Of a DNA stretch of 62,248 bases, positions 23,871 to 32,388 are shown one piece after another. Below the pieces are notes generated by a model. That model did no database searches. It was given only the letters and a program-made list of their open reading frames with translations, and was not told the DNA's origin. Both the position numbers and the translations under genes were made by a program. This DNA is from a virus, in IMG/VR virus record IMGVR_UViG_3300028490_000008, positions 1-62,248 of that record. One strand, given 5' to 3'. How positions within the stretch are numbered: position 1 is the stretch's first letter; every line of letters starts with the position of its first letter.

Positions 23871-24539
23871 ATGAAATTTACATCACCAGAGAACATCAAC
23901 TTCGCAGTAGAGTCTAACCTTAACTTTCCCAAAAAGAGCTATGCATACAAACAGATAATCCGTGAGATAGTATTGTTTGAAGACGACTTCACTAACGGTG
24001 CAGGAAAATGGTACAGTGGCACAGTAGTTGACGATGCCCGTACCGAGACAGGCAAGGCATTGAAGATAAGTGGTCAATATGGACATAACCTTTACGTAAA
24101 TCAGTTTATTGCACAAGATAGAACAAGCTATAGGATGGAGATTGATGTAGAGGTCAAGTACGAGTCCGGAAGATACTGTTACATCTATATGGGAATGCAG
24201 TCAGCTAGACCTAACTCAACAGCAAGTATTGCTAGACCAGGTGGAATTATCATGTTTGGATACTACTCTAGTCACTACAATCATGGAATATTCTCAATAG
24301 ATAACTGGGCAAGAATAGCTACAATCGGAAGCGGATATCAGAAGCTAGTCTATGAACAGGTTATGATAGGGCCAACTACTGCACGTATGAATACATATGT
24401 GAATGGCATGCTAATCGTATCAAGCACAAGATACAACATATCAACAGGTGGGCTAAGACCTACTTTCTACAAGCAAGGTAGTTATGACCACTTGAGAGTT
24501 GGTAGAGTAAAGGTAATACAGTTGCCTGACGAGTATTAA
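23871..24539 (+). CDS. Concanavalin/LamG-like structural protein
   Basis: A 222-residue product with a likely ConA-like jelly roll: EDDFTNGAGKWYSGTVVDDA at the start, YRMEIDVEVKYESGRYCYIYMG in the middle and MNTYVNGMLIVSS near the end. Such domains bind carbohydrates or act as structural modules in tail fibres. No catalytic residues seen. Follows the previous gene by 8 bp. Confidence 0.6.
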   Translation: MKFTSPENINFAVESNLNFPKKSYAYKQIIREIVLFEDDFTNGAGKWYSGTVVDDARTETGKALKISGQYGHNLYVNQFIAQDRTSYRMEIDVEVKYESGRYCYIYMGMQSARPNSTASIARPGGIIMFGYYSSHYNHGIFSIDNWARIATIGSGYQKLVYEQVMIGPTTARMNTYVNGMLIVSSTRYNISTGGLRPTFYKQGSYDHLRVGRVKVIQLPDEY

Positions 24540-24540
24540 T

Positions 24541-24702
24541 ATGTCCAACAGCATAACCAATATGGCAAAGGGTGTATTTTACGGAGAGATACAAGACAAG
24601 AAGAAGACGAAAGTCGTGAACGAGCTTGTAAACCTAGTGTCTGGTTCGAGCAAAGCACCTAAGAAGATCAGCATAACAGACAGAATGAAGGGAATTAAAT
24701 GA
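24541..24702 (+). CDS. Small hypothetical protein (53 aa)
   Basis: A short, basic product beginning MSNSITNMAKGV and ending DRMKGIK. The ATG lies 1 bp after the previous stop and the stop overlaps the next ATG (ATGA), so it is locked into the operon on both sides, good support for a gene despite its size. No function recognised. Confidence 0.6.
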   Translation: MSNSITNMAKGVFYGEIQDKKKTKVVNELVNLVSGSSKAPKKISITDRMKGIK

Positions 24703-25433
24703 TACATCTAACATCAGAGGCAAACATGGATGCATTCGAGGCATCAAAACTCGCAGTTCGTGGTAAGCATGCATACTTTTATGTTGCACCACCACCCGTA
24801 ATAGAAGGAGAGGACAATCATAACTACTACTTTAATTATAACTTCGATGGGTCAAACCCTCTTGCCGGCGGAAACATAGTAGAGGATGCTAATGCCCTCA
24901 ATGGGTATGCTCTGTCTGTTACAGGAGGAGGAGCATTTGACATAGATGCGTATCTTATCAATGGAGATGACTTCAATATCGAAATGAGAATGCACGTTCC
25001 CCATAGGGACACAGGAACAATGTTCGGAGGATTGGTTCTTAACGAGATAGAGCCATCAGAACAATCCCTCATGCTTGCTATCATTGGAGCATACGAGCAA
25101 CTACCTCAACTTGGAGGGAAGCTCATATTGAGACAAGATGTTGAGCCTGACCAAGCAGAAGGTATCCCTTACGAAGATGGATACGTTGTGTTGTCTGCAG
25201 ACGTTAAGTTTGAGGATGGAGATATAACAACAGCTATATACATAAACGGGGAATTCCATAGAGAGAGCACATTTACCCCTGAGTCAGTGCCAGCCAGAAT
25301 TATACCGGGGCTTACTGTTTATGCAACCAATGGGAATATCCTGATTGATTACGTAAGAGCTTATGCATATGGTGATATCCCTGCTAACTACGGAGAGCCT
25401 GTGCAAACGCCTTCTCGTAGTGAAGGTAAATAA
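24699..25433 (+). CDS. Concanavalin/LamG-like structural protein
   Basis: A 244-residue acidic, beta-rich product with jelly-roll features: YYFNYNFDGSNPLAGGNIV, DFNIEMRMHVPHRDTGTMFGG and a late TTAIYINGEFHRESTF strand pair. It is likely a fibre or decoration component. The final residues after IPANYGEPVQTP look disordered. Coupled to the 53-aa gene before it. Confidence 0.6.
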   Translation: MIHLTSEANMDAFEASKLAVRGKHAYFYVAPPPVIEGEDNHNYYFNYNFDGSNPLAGGNIVEDANALNGYALSVTGGGAFDIDAYLINGDDFNIEMRMHVPHRDTGTMFGGLVLNEIEPSEQSLMLAIIGAYEQLPQLGGKLILRQDVEPDQAEGIPYEDGYVVLSADVKFEDGDITTAIYINGEFHRESTFTPESVPARIIPGLTVYATNGNILIDYVRAYAYGDIPANYGEPVQTPSRSEGK

Positions 25434-25434
25434 C

Positions 25435-25878
25435 ATGGCTGCTAGAACAGAGAGAAGAGAACCATTAGAGGCGGAGATACAAAAGGCTATAATGCAGTAT
25501 CTGGCAACGAGGAAAGATGTTGTGTTTTGGAGACAGAACTCAGGATCTTTTGTTGCACCGGTAATACGAGCTATTGCAGGTGTCCTTGAAAGATTTGGTC
25601 TTGGTCGTAGAAAGATAGCTATAATGGCAGCAGTCAAGAAGGCAGCAGGTCATTACAAGTGTACAAGTGTAAGTGGTATACCAGACATAACAGCAATTTA
25701 CCGTGGTGTATATGTGGGTCTTGAGGTTAAGACAAAGACTGGGCGACTTACTAAGGACCAAAAAGTCATGCACGAGCTTATGCACAAGCGAGGCGTGAAG
25801 GTTGTTATTGTAAGAAGTGTACAAGAGGTCATGAAAGTCTTAGCAGACGTAGATGAGCTTTTTGTGAAGGTTAAGTAG
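25435..25878 (+). CDS. VRR-NUC domain nuclease
   Basis: 147 residues from ATG 25435, chosen because GAAGG lies upstream and it follows the previous stop. It matches VRR-NUC enzymes of the PD-(D/E)XK superfamily: E14 in LEAEIQKAIM, SGIPDITAIY with D84, GLEVKTKTGRLTKDQ with E97, K99 and Q109, and a C-terminal VVIVRSVQEV strand-helix. Stand-alone VRR-NUC proteins in phages cut Holliday junctions or branched DNA and can trim DNA before packaging. It is embedded between structural genes. Confidence 0.85.
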   Translation: MAARTERREPLEAEIQKAIMQYLATRKDVVFWRQNSGSFVAPVIRAIAGVLERFGLGRRKIAIMAAVKKAAGHYKCTSVSGIPDITAIYRGVYVGLEVKTKTGRLTKDQKVMHELMHKRGVKVVIVRSVQEVMKVLADVDELFVKVK

Positions 25879-25884
25879 GACAAT

Positions 25885-26514
25885 ATGAATAAGCAACAAT
25901 ACTCAGCATGGTTACAACAGTTCTTCCCAAAGTCAGAGATGACTACTCTTGGTAAGTATATTGAGAAGTGTAACATGGTGGAGGTGTTGTTTATAAATGA
26001 AGCAGACGAGTCTTTTCAGCTCTTGGATACAAAAGCACTTGAGGCAAACATAGTGAAGTCAAGTGATGCCGTATTCTTCAGTCAGTATGACCACTTCAGT
26101 GTTGGCTCAAAGAGTATGCGACTACAAGACTTCGATGTTCTTATTGACTGGGGAGATAAGAGTTCTGTGGCTGTGTTCTACAATGACAATACAGTTGTTG
26201 ACAGCTACTCAGATATAGGCACTCTGGTTATCAGAACAGGTCAAGAGTCTATAGCATTATTCTTGTCTTGGTATCTGTCACTAGACGTTGTTGTATCAGA
26301 GATAGACCAGTCGTGCTCAGACTCATGGTCAAGGATAGAGTCATTGCCTATGCCATCTATGGATTATGTAGACAATGAATTACTAATGAAGGCACTGAAA
26401 GAAGTAGGTGTTGCAGAGAACAGAATAGCCCGTAATGCAAAAGAGATGATGGTTCGACTCCGAACTATGAGAGAGAGTATTGTTCACGACATACCTCTTG
26501 TGGATAGTCTATAA
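25885..26514 (+). CDS. Hypothetical protein
   Basis: A 209-residue acidic product with mixed alpha/beta character. No recognised motif. Preceded by the VRR-NUC gene with a 6-bp gap; a promoter-like TATACT follows its stop. It may be the last gene of its operon. Confidence 0.65.
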   Translation: MNKQQYSAWLQQFFPKSEMTTLGKYIEKCNMVEVLFINEADESFQLLDTKALEANIVKSSDAVFFSQYDHFSVGSKSMRLQDFDVLIDWGDKSSVAVFYNDNTVVDSYSDIGTLVIRTGQESIALFLSWYLSLDVVVSEIDQSCSDSWSRIESLPMPSMDYVDNELLMKALKEVGVAENRIARNAKEMMVRLRTMRESIVHDIPLVDSL

Positions 26515-26532
26515 AAAACTCTCCATTTTAGA

Positions 26533-26538
26533 TATACT
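26533..26538 (+). promoter_or_regulatory. Possible -10 box for the 26.6-31 kb operon
   Basis: TATACT in the context TTTTAGATATACTTAC, 34 bp before the ATG at 26573 and in a 58-bp gap. No clear -35. Confidence 0.35.
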
Positions 26539-26572
26539 TACACAATAAACAATTACCCTAAAGGAAAATGAA

Positions 26573-27622
26573 ATGCCTAAGAAACCAATCAACCTATACA
26601 AGAACCTACTTAGACCACTGTCTCACAGAGAGCTTGACGACAACTTCGTACAATTAGAGAGTCTATTAGAAGGCGATAGAAACAAGAATGTTATTGTTAT
26701 CCCTAACTCAGCAGAGAGAGGTGGGTACACATCATTACTCTCTCCAGTGTTCTTTGGTAACGGTATAGCTCCTGTGTCTATTGCGGACAACGGTAATGCT
26801 ACTGCTGGATTTGAGGAGTTTCAACGTGTATATTCCCTTTCGACAGGAGTGGATAAGTTGGTAGCTCATAAGTTTGAGCAGTCTCACATCTCACCAGATG
26901 GGGCGATGTATGCAGGGATGTATGAGAACAAGCTAGAGGTAGTAATAGTGGATGGGGGTCAGTCTACAACATTCAATCTTCCTCCTCAAAATGGAGATCC
27001 AGACAAGGGGTTACAGAAGGATATGTGGTGGATGTCGCCTACTGAGATTGTCGTTATAAGCTTTGAAGTACACGATGCAAGAATATACACCATAGATAAA
27101 GAGAATGTTGCAATCACAGAAAGAGATGTCTTTTCTAACATGATAGAGGACGATCACGAAGGATTTGTGAAAGGGAGACATTTGATAGCAAGTTCAGGGG
27201 ATACATCTAACGAGATAAGAATAGCAGACTTGTCTACAGGTGCATCATATACTGTCCCTAGTAAGCCTAATATGGGAACTGAGCAGTTCTATCAAATGAT
27301 GATGCTTGGCTTTGACGGAGATACACTATTGTCTTATGGTGTCATGGAAGATGCCAATGAGATTGCAGTACCTACAATAATGTCAGTTAATAGTAGTGGA
27401 GCGACCTTTATCAAGGCTGATAGCCCGAACCTTTTCTTAGGGGTTATAGGAGCTGATGCTATGCAGGAAAAAGCTACGATGAAAGAACTTATCATAGGCG
27501 GTAGGACATATTTTATCCTTGAGAAAGGGTATTTGGATGCAGTTCTTTTTGATGTAGAAGATAGAGTTATGTATACAGCCTCAGTGCTTGGTTCAAAGCT
27601 TGCTGTAAGAAACGAGGTGTAG
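26573..27622 (+). CDS. Putative tail-fibre/tail-tip protein
   Basis: A 349-residue product. Near the N-terminus RPLSHRELDDNFVQLESLL matches the L-[ST]-x2-E-x-D-x-NF-x2-L element commonly found at the start of phage tail-fibre and baseplate proteins. The rest is beta-rich and may form a propeller-like or receptor-facing domain (repeated SPDG/DGG turns). It heads the operon that ends in the two-component genes. An AAAGGAAA ribosome site precedes the ATG. Confidence 0.6.
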   Translation: MPKKPINLYKNLLRPLSHRELDDNFVQLESLLEGDRNKNVIVIPNSAERGGYTSLLSPVFFGNGIAPVSIADNGNATAGFEEFQRVYSLSTGVDKLVAHKFEQSHISPDGAMYAGMYENKLEVVIVDGGQSTTFNLPPQNGDPDKGLQKDMWWMSPTEIVVISFEVHDARIYTIDKENVAITERDVFSNMIEDDHEGFVKGRHLIASSGDTSNEIRIADLSTGASYTVPSKPNMGTEQFYQMMMLGFDGDTLLSYGVMEDANEIAVPTIMSVNSSGATFIKADSPNLFLGVIGADAMQEKATMKELIIGGRTYFILEKGYLDAVLFDVEDRVMYTASVLGSKLAVRNEV

Positions 27623-27623
27623 C

Positions 27624-28442
27624 ATGAATTGGGTAAGCACAGACGCAACGTCTAGTGGCTACGGAGTCCCTATTGTTGCCCCTACTGATGGACTAGAAAC
27701 AGATTGTGTCAAGAGAGAAGAAGTATCTACTGACATAAGCCCAGGTAGTACATGGACCAAAACTGTCGATGGGTATGATGAAGAAATCATAACTGAGGGC
27801 ACTGGCACTGGAACAGGGGAAACTTATTCTGCTCCGGGCTATGTGGAAAGTGGATATATAGAAGGTGGCTCTTGCCAACAAGAGGAACAATATGTCGCTG
27901 ATGGCTATGTAGCTTCTGGATACGTAGAAGGACAAGAAGCACCAGATGGTTACTACAAGAGTGGTTATGTCTCAGCAGGATATGCAGAGGGTGACACGCA
28001 GTCTGCTCCGAAGTATGTCGCTGACGGTTATGTCGCTGACGGTTATGTTGAAGGAAGCAGAACATCTGCACCTAAATATATGGCTGATGGTTACGTAGCT
28101 GATGGCTATGTAGAAGGAGGAGAGCCTGTTTGTACTATAGGAACTCCTGATGTGATAACTCACGTATGGCATCCTGCTGTATGGGAGAGATGGGTACTCG
28201 ATCCTGTTATAACACCATATGTACACAGTGCATATTTTGAGAGTGATGTTGTGTCTGTTGGTTGTCACCCATACAAGGAAGCAAAGCTAGATCCTTTTGA
28301 AGAGATGTACTTATTGTTCCCGTTCGGAGATACTGTTGCAGGCTTGCTAAAGAATAAGCAGTTGAGTTCAGAGTTTGGACTGAGAATGAGCATACAAGAC
28401 AGAGCTGACTTGGGCGAGAGAGTATTAGAGGGTGCAGTATGA
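27624..28442 (+). CDS. YVADGY tandem-repeat protein
   Basis: A 272-residue product. Residues about 69-170 hold five 19-21-residue units of the form YV-x2-GYV-x2-GYVEG plus a variable linker (for example YVADGYVADGYVEG at 131), with a finer period of five. The Tyr/Gly/Asp-rich repeats suggest an extended beta rod, adhesive or ion-binding stalk. The N-terminus contains poly-Thr/Gly (EGTGTGTGE). The C-terminal ~100 residues look folded. It is coupled to the next gene by ATGA and lies between a tail-fibre-like gene and the signalling genes, so an exposed sensor or fibre role is plausible (inference). Confidence 0.65.
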   Translation: MNWVSTDATSSGYGVPIVAPTDGLETDCVKREEVSTDISPGSTWTKTVDGYDEEIITEGTGTGTGETYSAPGYVESGYIEGGSCQQEEQYVADGYVASGYVEGQEAPDGYYKSGYVSAGYAEGDTQSAPKYVADGYVADGYVEGSRTSAPKYMADGYVADGYVEGGEPVCTIGTPDVITHVWHPAVWERWVLDPVITPYVHSAYFESDVVSVGCHPYKEAKLDPFEEMYLLFPFGDTVAGLLKNKQLSSEFGLRMSIQDRADLGERVLEGAV

Positions 28443-28942
28443 GTTTCATGAGTGTATTCACAGACAAGAAAGATGTACAGATTAAAGACGTAGAGAAGCT
28501 CATCAGAGAACTGAAAGATGTTCAGATGAGTATCGTTGCCTTTACTAATGACTACACTATTGACTCAGACATATCTGAAATGATAGGCAAGTTGAAGGCT
28601 CAAAACCCTAACGAACTTAGTGGTGAAACCATTATTGAGTTTCTGGTTTATCTTAGTGATAAGACGAAGACTAAGGGAGATATGACACAATCACACTATA
28701 CTGACACCATGATGAAAGTTGTTCACGCCAAATTGGAACTACTTGTCATATACCATACAGGATTAGTAAGAGGGAGTGTATTGAGACAGATATTTTCTGT
28801 ATCTACAATACTTCCAATAATCGTAGTGATAATGTTTGCTCTTGTTGCATTAGTAACAGTGCATAAGTTTGACCCTATGCTGTTCTCTGATATGGGACTT
28901 ACCAACAAACAACATACACACACAAAAGGTGGTACGAAGTGA
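28439..28942 (+). CDS. Single-pass membrane protein linked to a two-component system
   Basis: A 167-residue product with a hydrophilic helical N-terminal region (1-115), one strong transmembrane helix at about 119-141 (STILPIIVVIMFALVALVTV) and a short His/Lys-rich tail (TNKQHTHTKGGTK). It is coupled upstream by ATGA and downstream by GTGA to the receiver gene. It could be an accessory subunit of the histidine kinase or a membrane anchor; no family recognised. Confidence 0.7.
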   Translation: MSFMSVFTDKKDVQIKDVEKLIRELKDVQMSIVAFTNDYTIDSDISEMIGKLKAQNPNELSGETIIEFLVYLSDKTKTKGDMTQSHYTDTMMKVVHAKLELLVIYHTGLVRGSVLRQIFSVSTILPIIVVIMFALVALVTVHKFDPMLFSDMGLTNKQHTHTKGGTK

Positions 28943-29574
28943 TTTCATTTTTCAAAGACTTATTTAGCGGTACATCAGAAGATACAGATGTAGATGAGGA
29001 CAAGCTTGACTCTGTTAAGAACAAGATGACAATACGTCTATCTGATACAAAGACTCCTTCATTAGATTACCCAAGAGGGTTCGATGCGAACAAGCCAACG
29101 ATTGTAATCCTAGATGACAGTTCTGGAGCCACTTTGTTGTTTGATGACAATATTAAAGAGTTGCAAGCAGAAGGTGGTCTTGCAGCAGAACTACAGTTCC
29201 TCAAGGTGAGCACACCACAGGCTGTTTTTATGCTCCGAGGGGAATTGGATAAGGGAAGACTAAATAACATCGTAGGGGCTGTGCTAGACATCACTATAGG
29301 CGGATATGCTATCGTTGATGGACACACTGTGATACTTGACGGGATAGATGCACATAAAATCATAAGTGACAGATTTCCAAAGGCTGCTATGAGGTTCTTT
29401 ACATCTCACTCAATGAACGAGAAGAATGCAGAGATATATAGGTTCATGAAGAAGTATGAAGAGTATGCAGGCGAGAGCATTGTAGAGAAGACATACATGA
29501 AGAACCCTTTCACTACGAACCGTATAGATATGCTTAGGGATATTCTAGGGGAAATAAATGATGTTAAGAGTTAG
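28939..29574 (+). CDS. Stand-alone response-regulator receiver protein
   Basis: A 211-residue protein with a receiver (REC) domain after a ~50-residue leader. Conserved positions are all visible: the acidic pair D59/D60 in TIVILDDSS, the phospho-acceptor D117 in GAVLDITIGG, T155 in MRFFTSHS and K188 in YMKNPF. An extra ~10-residue segment follows D117 (GYAIVDGHTV). No DNA-binding or enzymatic output domain follows, so it would act as a single-domain regulator or phosphate sink. The start is GTG overlapping the previous stop; it overlaps the kinase gene by 17 nt. Confidence 0.75.
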   Translation: MISFFKDLFSGTSEDTDVDEDKLDSVKNKMTIRLSDTKTPSLDYPRGFDANKPTIVILDDSSGATLLFDDNIKELQAEGGLAAELQFLKVSTPQAVFMLRGELDKGRLNNIVGAVLDITIGGYAIVDGHTVILDGIDAHKIISDRFPKAAMRFFTSHSMNEKNAEIYRFMKKYEEYAGESIVEKTYMKNPFTTNRIDMLRDILGEINDVKS

Positions 29575-30961
29575 AGCCTTTGCTGATCCGGAGAGTTTAT
29601 CGTTTGTTGCCAAGTTCTTCATTGTATTTGCTATTGCATATGCATTCGTCGTAACAGTTGCCTTCTACTTCATCCTTGGTGAGTGGAGGACATATGCACA
29701 AAGCACAGTGTCCACTGTGTCAATAGCGAACAACGGTTCTATAACTGAGACGTGTGAGATACTTAACTGTGCATATTTTGATGTAGACGGGGTTAGAGTA
29801 TATCACCAAAAGAACGGTGAGTATACAGAGCTTGCACATAAAAATGTAGGGTTTACAGATTTAATCGAAGACCTATTGGTGATACCAGTAGAAACAAAAG
29901 ACCACTCAGTTACACTTGGTCTATCTGTCAGAAGCCTGTGTACATTCTATACAAACACAATTCTCACCTTGTATGTTTTCCTTATGGTGCTGTCACTTAT
30001 CTTTCTTATGCGATATCTTATAAGCAGTAATATAAAGTCTCTCAAAGACGGGGCAAGCAACACTGCATCCCTGCATAATAAGAATATGTCAATGCTTGCA
30101 GAGCAGTTACATCACGAGCTGAACACTCCTCTGTCTGTAGTGAAAGAACTGTGCGACAAAGTGTTCTCTAATATGGAGGTAGCATCTACTTGTAATAGAG
30201 TTGACAAAGGCTCGTCGCCATGTACCTCTTGCACAATGCCTGAGAAGTTTGCAGAGATGTCAAACTTCAAGAGGATAATAGATAACAATATCAGACAGGC
30301 TTTCGTATTTATAGAGAGAATGGCTGATGTTAAACAGATACGATACTCAAATGGTAACAAGAGTATATACGACATAGCCAAAGCCACCTTTGACATAATG
30401 GGTGTATACAATAGGACAAACTATACATACGATATAGATGTGTCCCTACGTAATTACAGAATAGACCATGGGTCAGGGCTCAAAAACCATGAGCTTATGA
30501 ACATCTTGGTTAATCATATAAAGAACTCGCTAGAAGCAGGGTCTTGTCATATCGTTGTGTCTCTGAATAAAGTTGTACACTACAAGATGAATAGACTAGA
30601 CAGAAGCCTAGCAAAGGCTATTGATTTCCTAAGCACTCATGATTTAGGCGTAGGTACACCACTTGCAATAGTGATACTGTATAAGTTCATGTCAACAAAG
30701 GCGAGACACAACACTAAGCTTGCACGAGTTGCACTTATTGACAACGGAACAGGTATACCAGAGGAGTTCCAAAGTAAGATATTCAACTTGAATTCATCAA
30801 CCAAGAAGAAGAATGGTGTTATTCGTGGAGCAGGTCTATATCTCAACAGAGAGATACTTAGGGACTCAAGAGGTGATCTTTGGTTACATAAGACAAACAA
30901 GACTGGAACCACGTTTATACTAGATGTTCCCTGTGAGCAAGTCCCTAGCAGATTTGCATAA
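29558..30961 (+). CDS. Membrane sensor histidine kinase
   Basis: A 467-residue transmembrane kinase. TM1 is at about 16-40 and TM2 at 132-152, with a ~90-residue external sensor carrying C66 and C71. The DHp helix has the phospho-acceptor H186 in HHELNTPLSVV. The ATP-binding domain shows the N-box (N319, N323 in LVNHIKNSLEAG), the G1 box D395 in LIDNGTGIPEEF, a G2 box GAGLYL (424-429) and G3-like KTGTTFIL. Odd features are a Cys cluster inside the DHp region (C212, C222, C225) and ~35 extra residues between N-box and G1. It would phosphorylate the adjacent receiver. ATG 29558 or 29561 follows AGGGGA. Confidence 0.88.
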   Translation: MMLRVRAFADPESLSFVAKFFIVFAIAYAFVVTVAFYFILGEWRTYAQSTVSTVSIANNGSITETCEILNCAYFDVDGVRVYHQKNGEYTELAHKNVGFTDLIEDLLVIPVETKDHSVTLGLSVRSLCTFYTNTILTLYVFLMVLSLIFLMRYLISSNIKSLKDGASNTASLHNKNMSMLAEQLHHELNTPLSVVKELCDKVFSNMEVASTCNRVDKGSSPCTSCTMPEKFAEMSNFKRIIDNNIRQAFVFIERMADVKQIRYSNGNKSIYDIAKATFDIMGVYNRTNYTYDIDVSLRNYRIDHGSGLKNHELMNILVNHIKNSLEAGSCHIVVSLNKVVHYKMNRLDRSLAKAIDFLSTHDLGVGTPLAIVILYKFMSTKARHNTKLARVALIDNGTGIPEEFQSKIFNLNSSTKKKNGVIRGAGLYLNREILRDSRGDLWLHKTNKTGTTFILDVPCEQVPSRFA

Positions 30962-30968
30962 AAAATAG

Positions 30969-30993
30969 TACAATAAGAACTGAGTTAAACTCA
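30969..30993 (+). promoter_or_regulatory. Promoter and palindrome before a major structural gene
   Basis: TACAAT (30969-30974) followed by TGAGTT-A-AACTCA (30981-30993), a perfect 13-bp inverted repeat at the expected start site. It is 20 bp before the ATG at 31014. Confidence 0.5.
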
Positions 30994-31013
30994 ACCAATT
31001 TTAGGAGAAAAAT

Positions 31014-32351
31014 ATGCCAAACGCAGAAATGGTAGCCTTGCTACAACACTTAATGGCGATCTCTGGTGCCCATACAGGTACAGCGATCAAAAACGCTATA
31101 GACAATCTTGTCGGAACACATGATATTGATGTCGATGCTTTACAAGCGAAGATCCAGGTAATTCAAGACATTCTTGATGCTGACCCTTCGACACCGGAGT
31201 TTGACCAAGCTCAGAACATCATCACATCACTTAATGCAATCCTTGCTCGTCTTTCAGCAGTAGAAACAACTATTGCTCGCTTAGAGGGTGACGAAACAGT
31301 TGCAGGTTCAGTAGACTTTAAAGTAGCGGCTGAGAGAGCACGTGCAATGGCGGCTGAACAAGCTAACGCTGCATGTTGTTCAACTAACGGTACTGCACTT
31401 GCTGCACACATCGCTGCATACGACACATTCGTTACAGCAACAAATGCATCACTTACAACTCTTGCATCTGATGTTGCAGACAATACTCAAGCTATCACTG
31501 ATGAGGTTGCTCGTGCAACTGCTGCTGAAACAGCTATCAATGATGCTCTTGCAGCTATTCAGACTGCAACTGGTGCTTCTGATGCTGACCTTGCTGACCT
31601 TACTACTCTCGTTGGAGACATTGTAACTGGTACAGGGCTTAATGCTGATGGTTCGTTTACACCAGACACCGCAGCTTCAGATGCAACAAACCTATACGAG
31701 TACATTCATGATGTAACTGCTGAAGGTGCTGACCGTGCGAATACACTACGTAGAGCAATCAGACGTCTAGCACGTAAGTCTCGTCTTGCTGATAATGCAC
31801 TTGATGCACGTCTTGACATTCTTGAAGGTGACGCAACTGTCGCTGGTTCAATTATGCAAATCGTTACTGATGCAGTTGCTACTGAAGAGACTAGAGCACT
31901 AGCGGCTGAAGCTGTACTTGCTCAAGCTGTTGCAGATGAGGAAACTCGTGCTACTGCTGCTGAAGTTGCATTACAGGCTCAGATCGATAGTCTTTCTGGT
32001 GGTGGTTCTGGTTCTATCCAGGGTGTCCGTGATGAACTTGACGATACACAAGTAGGTGCAGGTCTTGAAGCTGATGGTTCATATGCACCAGATGCTACAA
32101 CTGAGTACCTTGGTTCAGCTACATCTTTAAAAGATGCTGACAAGAAACTTGACGTAGAGATTAAAGGTCTTGAAGATCGCAAGGCTGACCGTACAGAAGT
32201 TGTATTGTCTGCTGATATCGCATCTATCGACTTCTCTGCTCTAGGTACAATCTTCTTAGATGCACTTAACTGTGGACTTACAGGTGGGACAGATTGTGAC
32301 GTAGTTACAACTACTCCTGCAGGTGGTGGCGGTGACGGTGCAGTTCTATAA
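31014..32351 (+). CDS. Coiled-coil fibre/decoration protein, probably abundant
   Basis: A 445-residue Ala/Asp/Thr-rich protein. Two copies of LEGD-x-TVAGS (near residues 90 and 270) introduce long alanine-rich coiled coils (AERARAMAAEQANA, EETRATAAEVALQAQ). Two GxGLxADGSxxPD motifs and a SATSLKDADKKLD segment are typical of phage fibre and structural proteins. The C-terminus is Gly-rich (AGGGGDGAVL). Strong codon bias, its own promoter and a hairpin behind it suggest high expression. Confidence 0.7.
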   Translation: MPNAEMVALLQHLMAISGAHTGTAIKNAIDNLVGTHDIDVDALQAKIQVIQDILDADPSTPEFDQAQNIITSLNAILARLSAVETTIARLEGDETVAGSVDFKVAAERARAMAAEQANAACCSTNGTALAAHIAAYDTFVTATNASLTTLASDVADNTQAITDEVARATAAETAINDALAAIQTATGASDADLADLTTLVGDIVTGTGLNADGSFTPDTAASDATNLYEYIHDVTAEGADRANTLRRAIRRLARKSRLADNALDARLDILEGDATVAGSIMQIVTDAVATEETRALAAEAVLAQAVADEETRATAAEVALQAQIDSLSGGGSGSIQGVRDELDDTQVGAGLEADGSYAPDATTEYLGSATSLKDADKKLDVEIKGLEDRKADRTEVVLSADIASIDFSALGTIFLDALNCGLTGGTDCDVVTTTPAGGGGDGAVL

Positions 32352-32366
32352 GGACTGTGCTTTATA

Positions 32367-32388
32367 GGAGACTCCTCACCGAGTCTCC
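32367..32388 (+). terminator. Strong stem-loop before queC
   Basis: GGAGACTC pairs perfectly with GAGTCTCC (8 bp) around CTCACC. No U-run follows, so it may be an attenuator, a processing site or an mRNA stabiliser between the abundant structural gene and queC. Confidence 0.55.

Noticed and set aside
31014-32351. Major capsid protein
   Set aside because: High expression signals fit, but the sequence is alanine-rich coiled coil with fibre-type motifs rather than an HK97-like fold.
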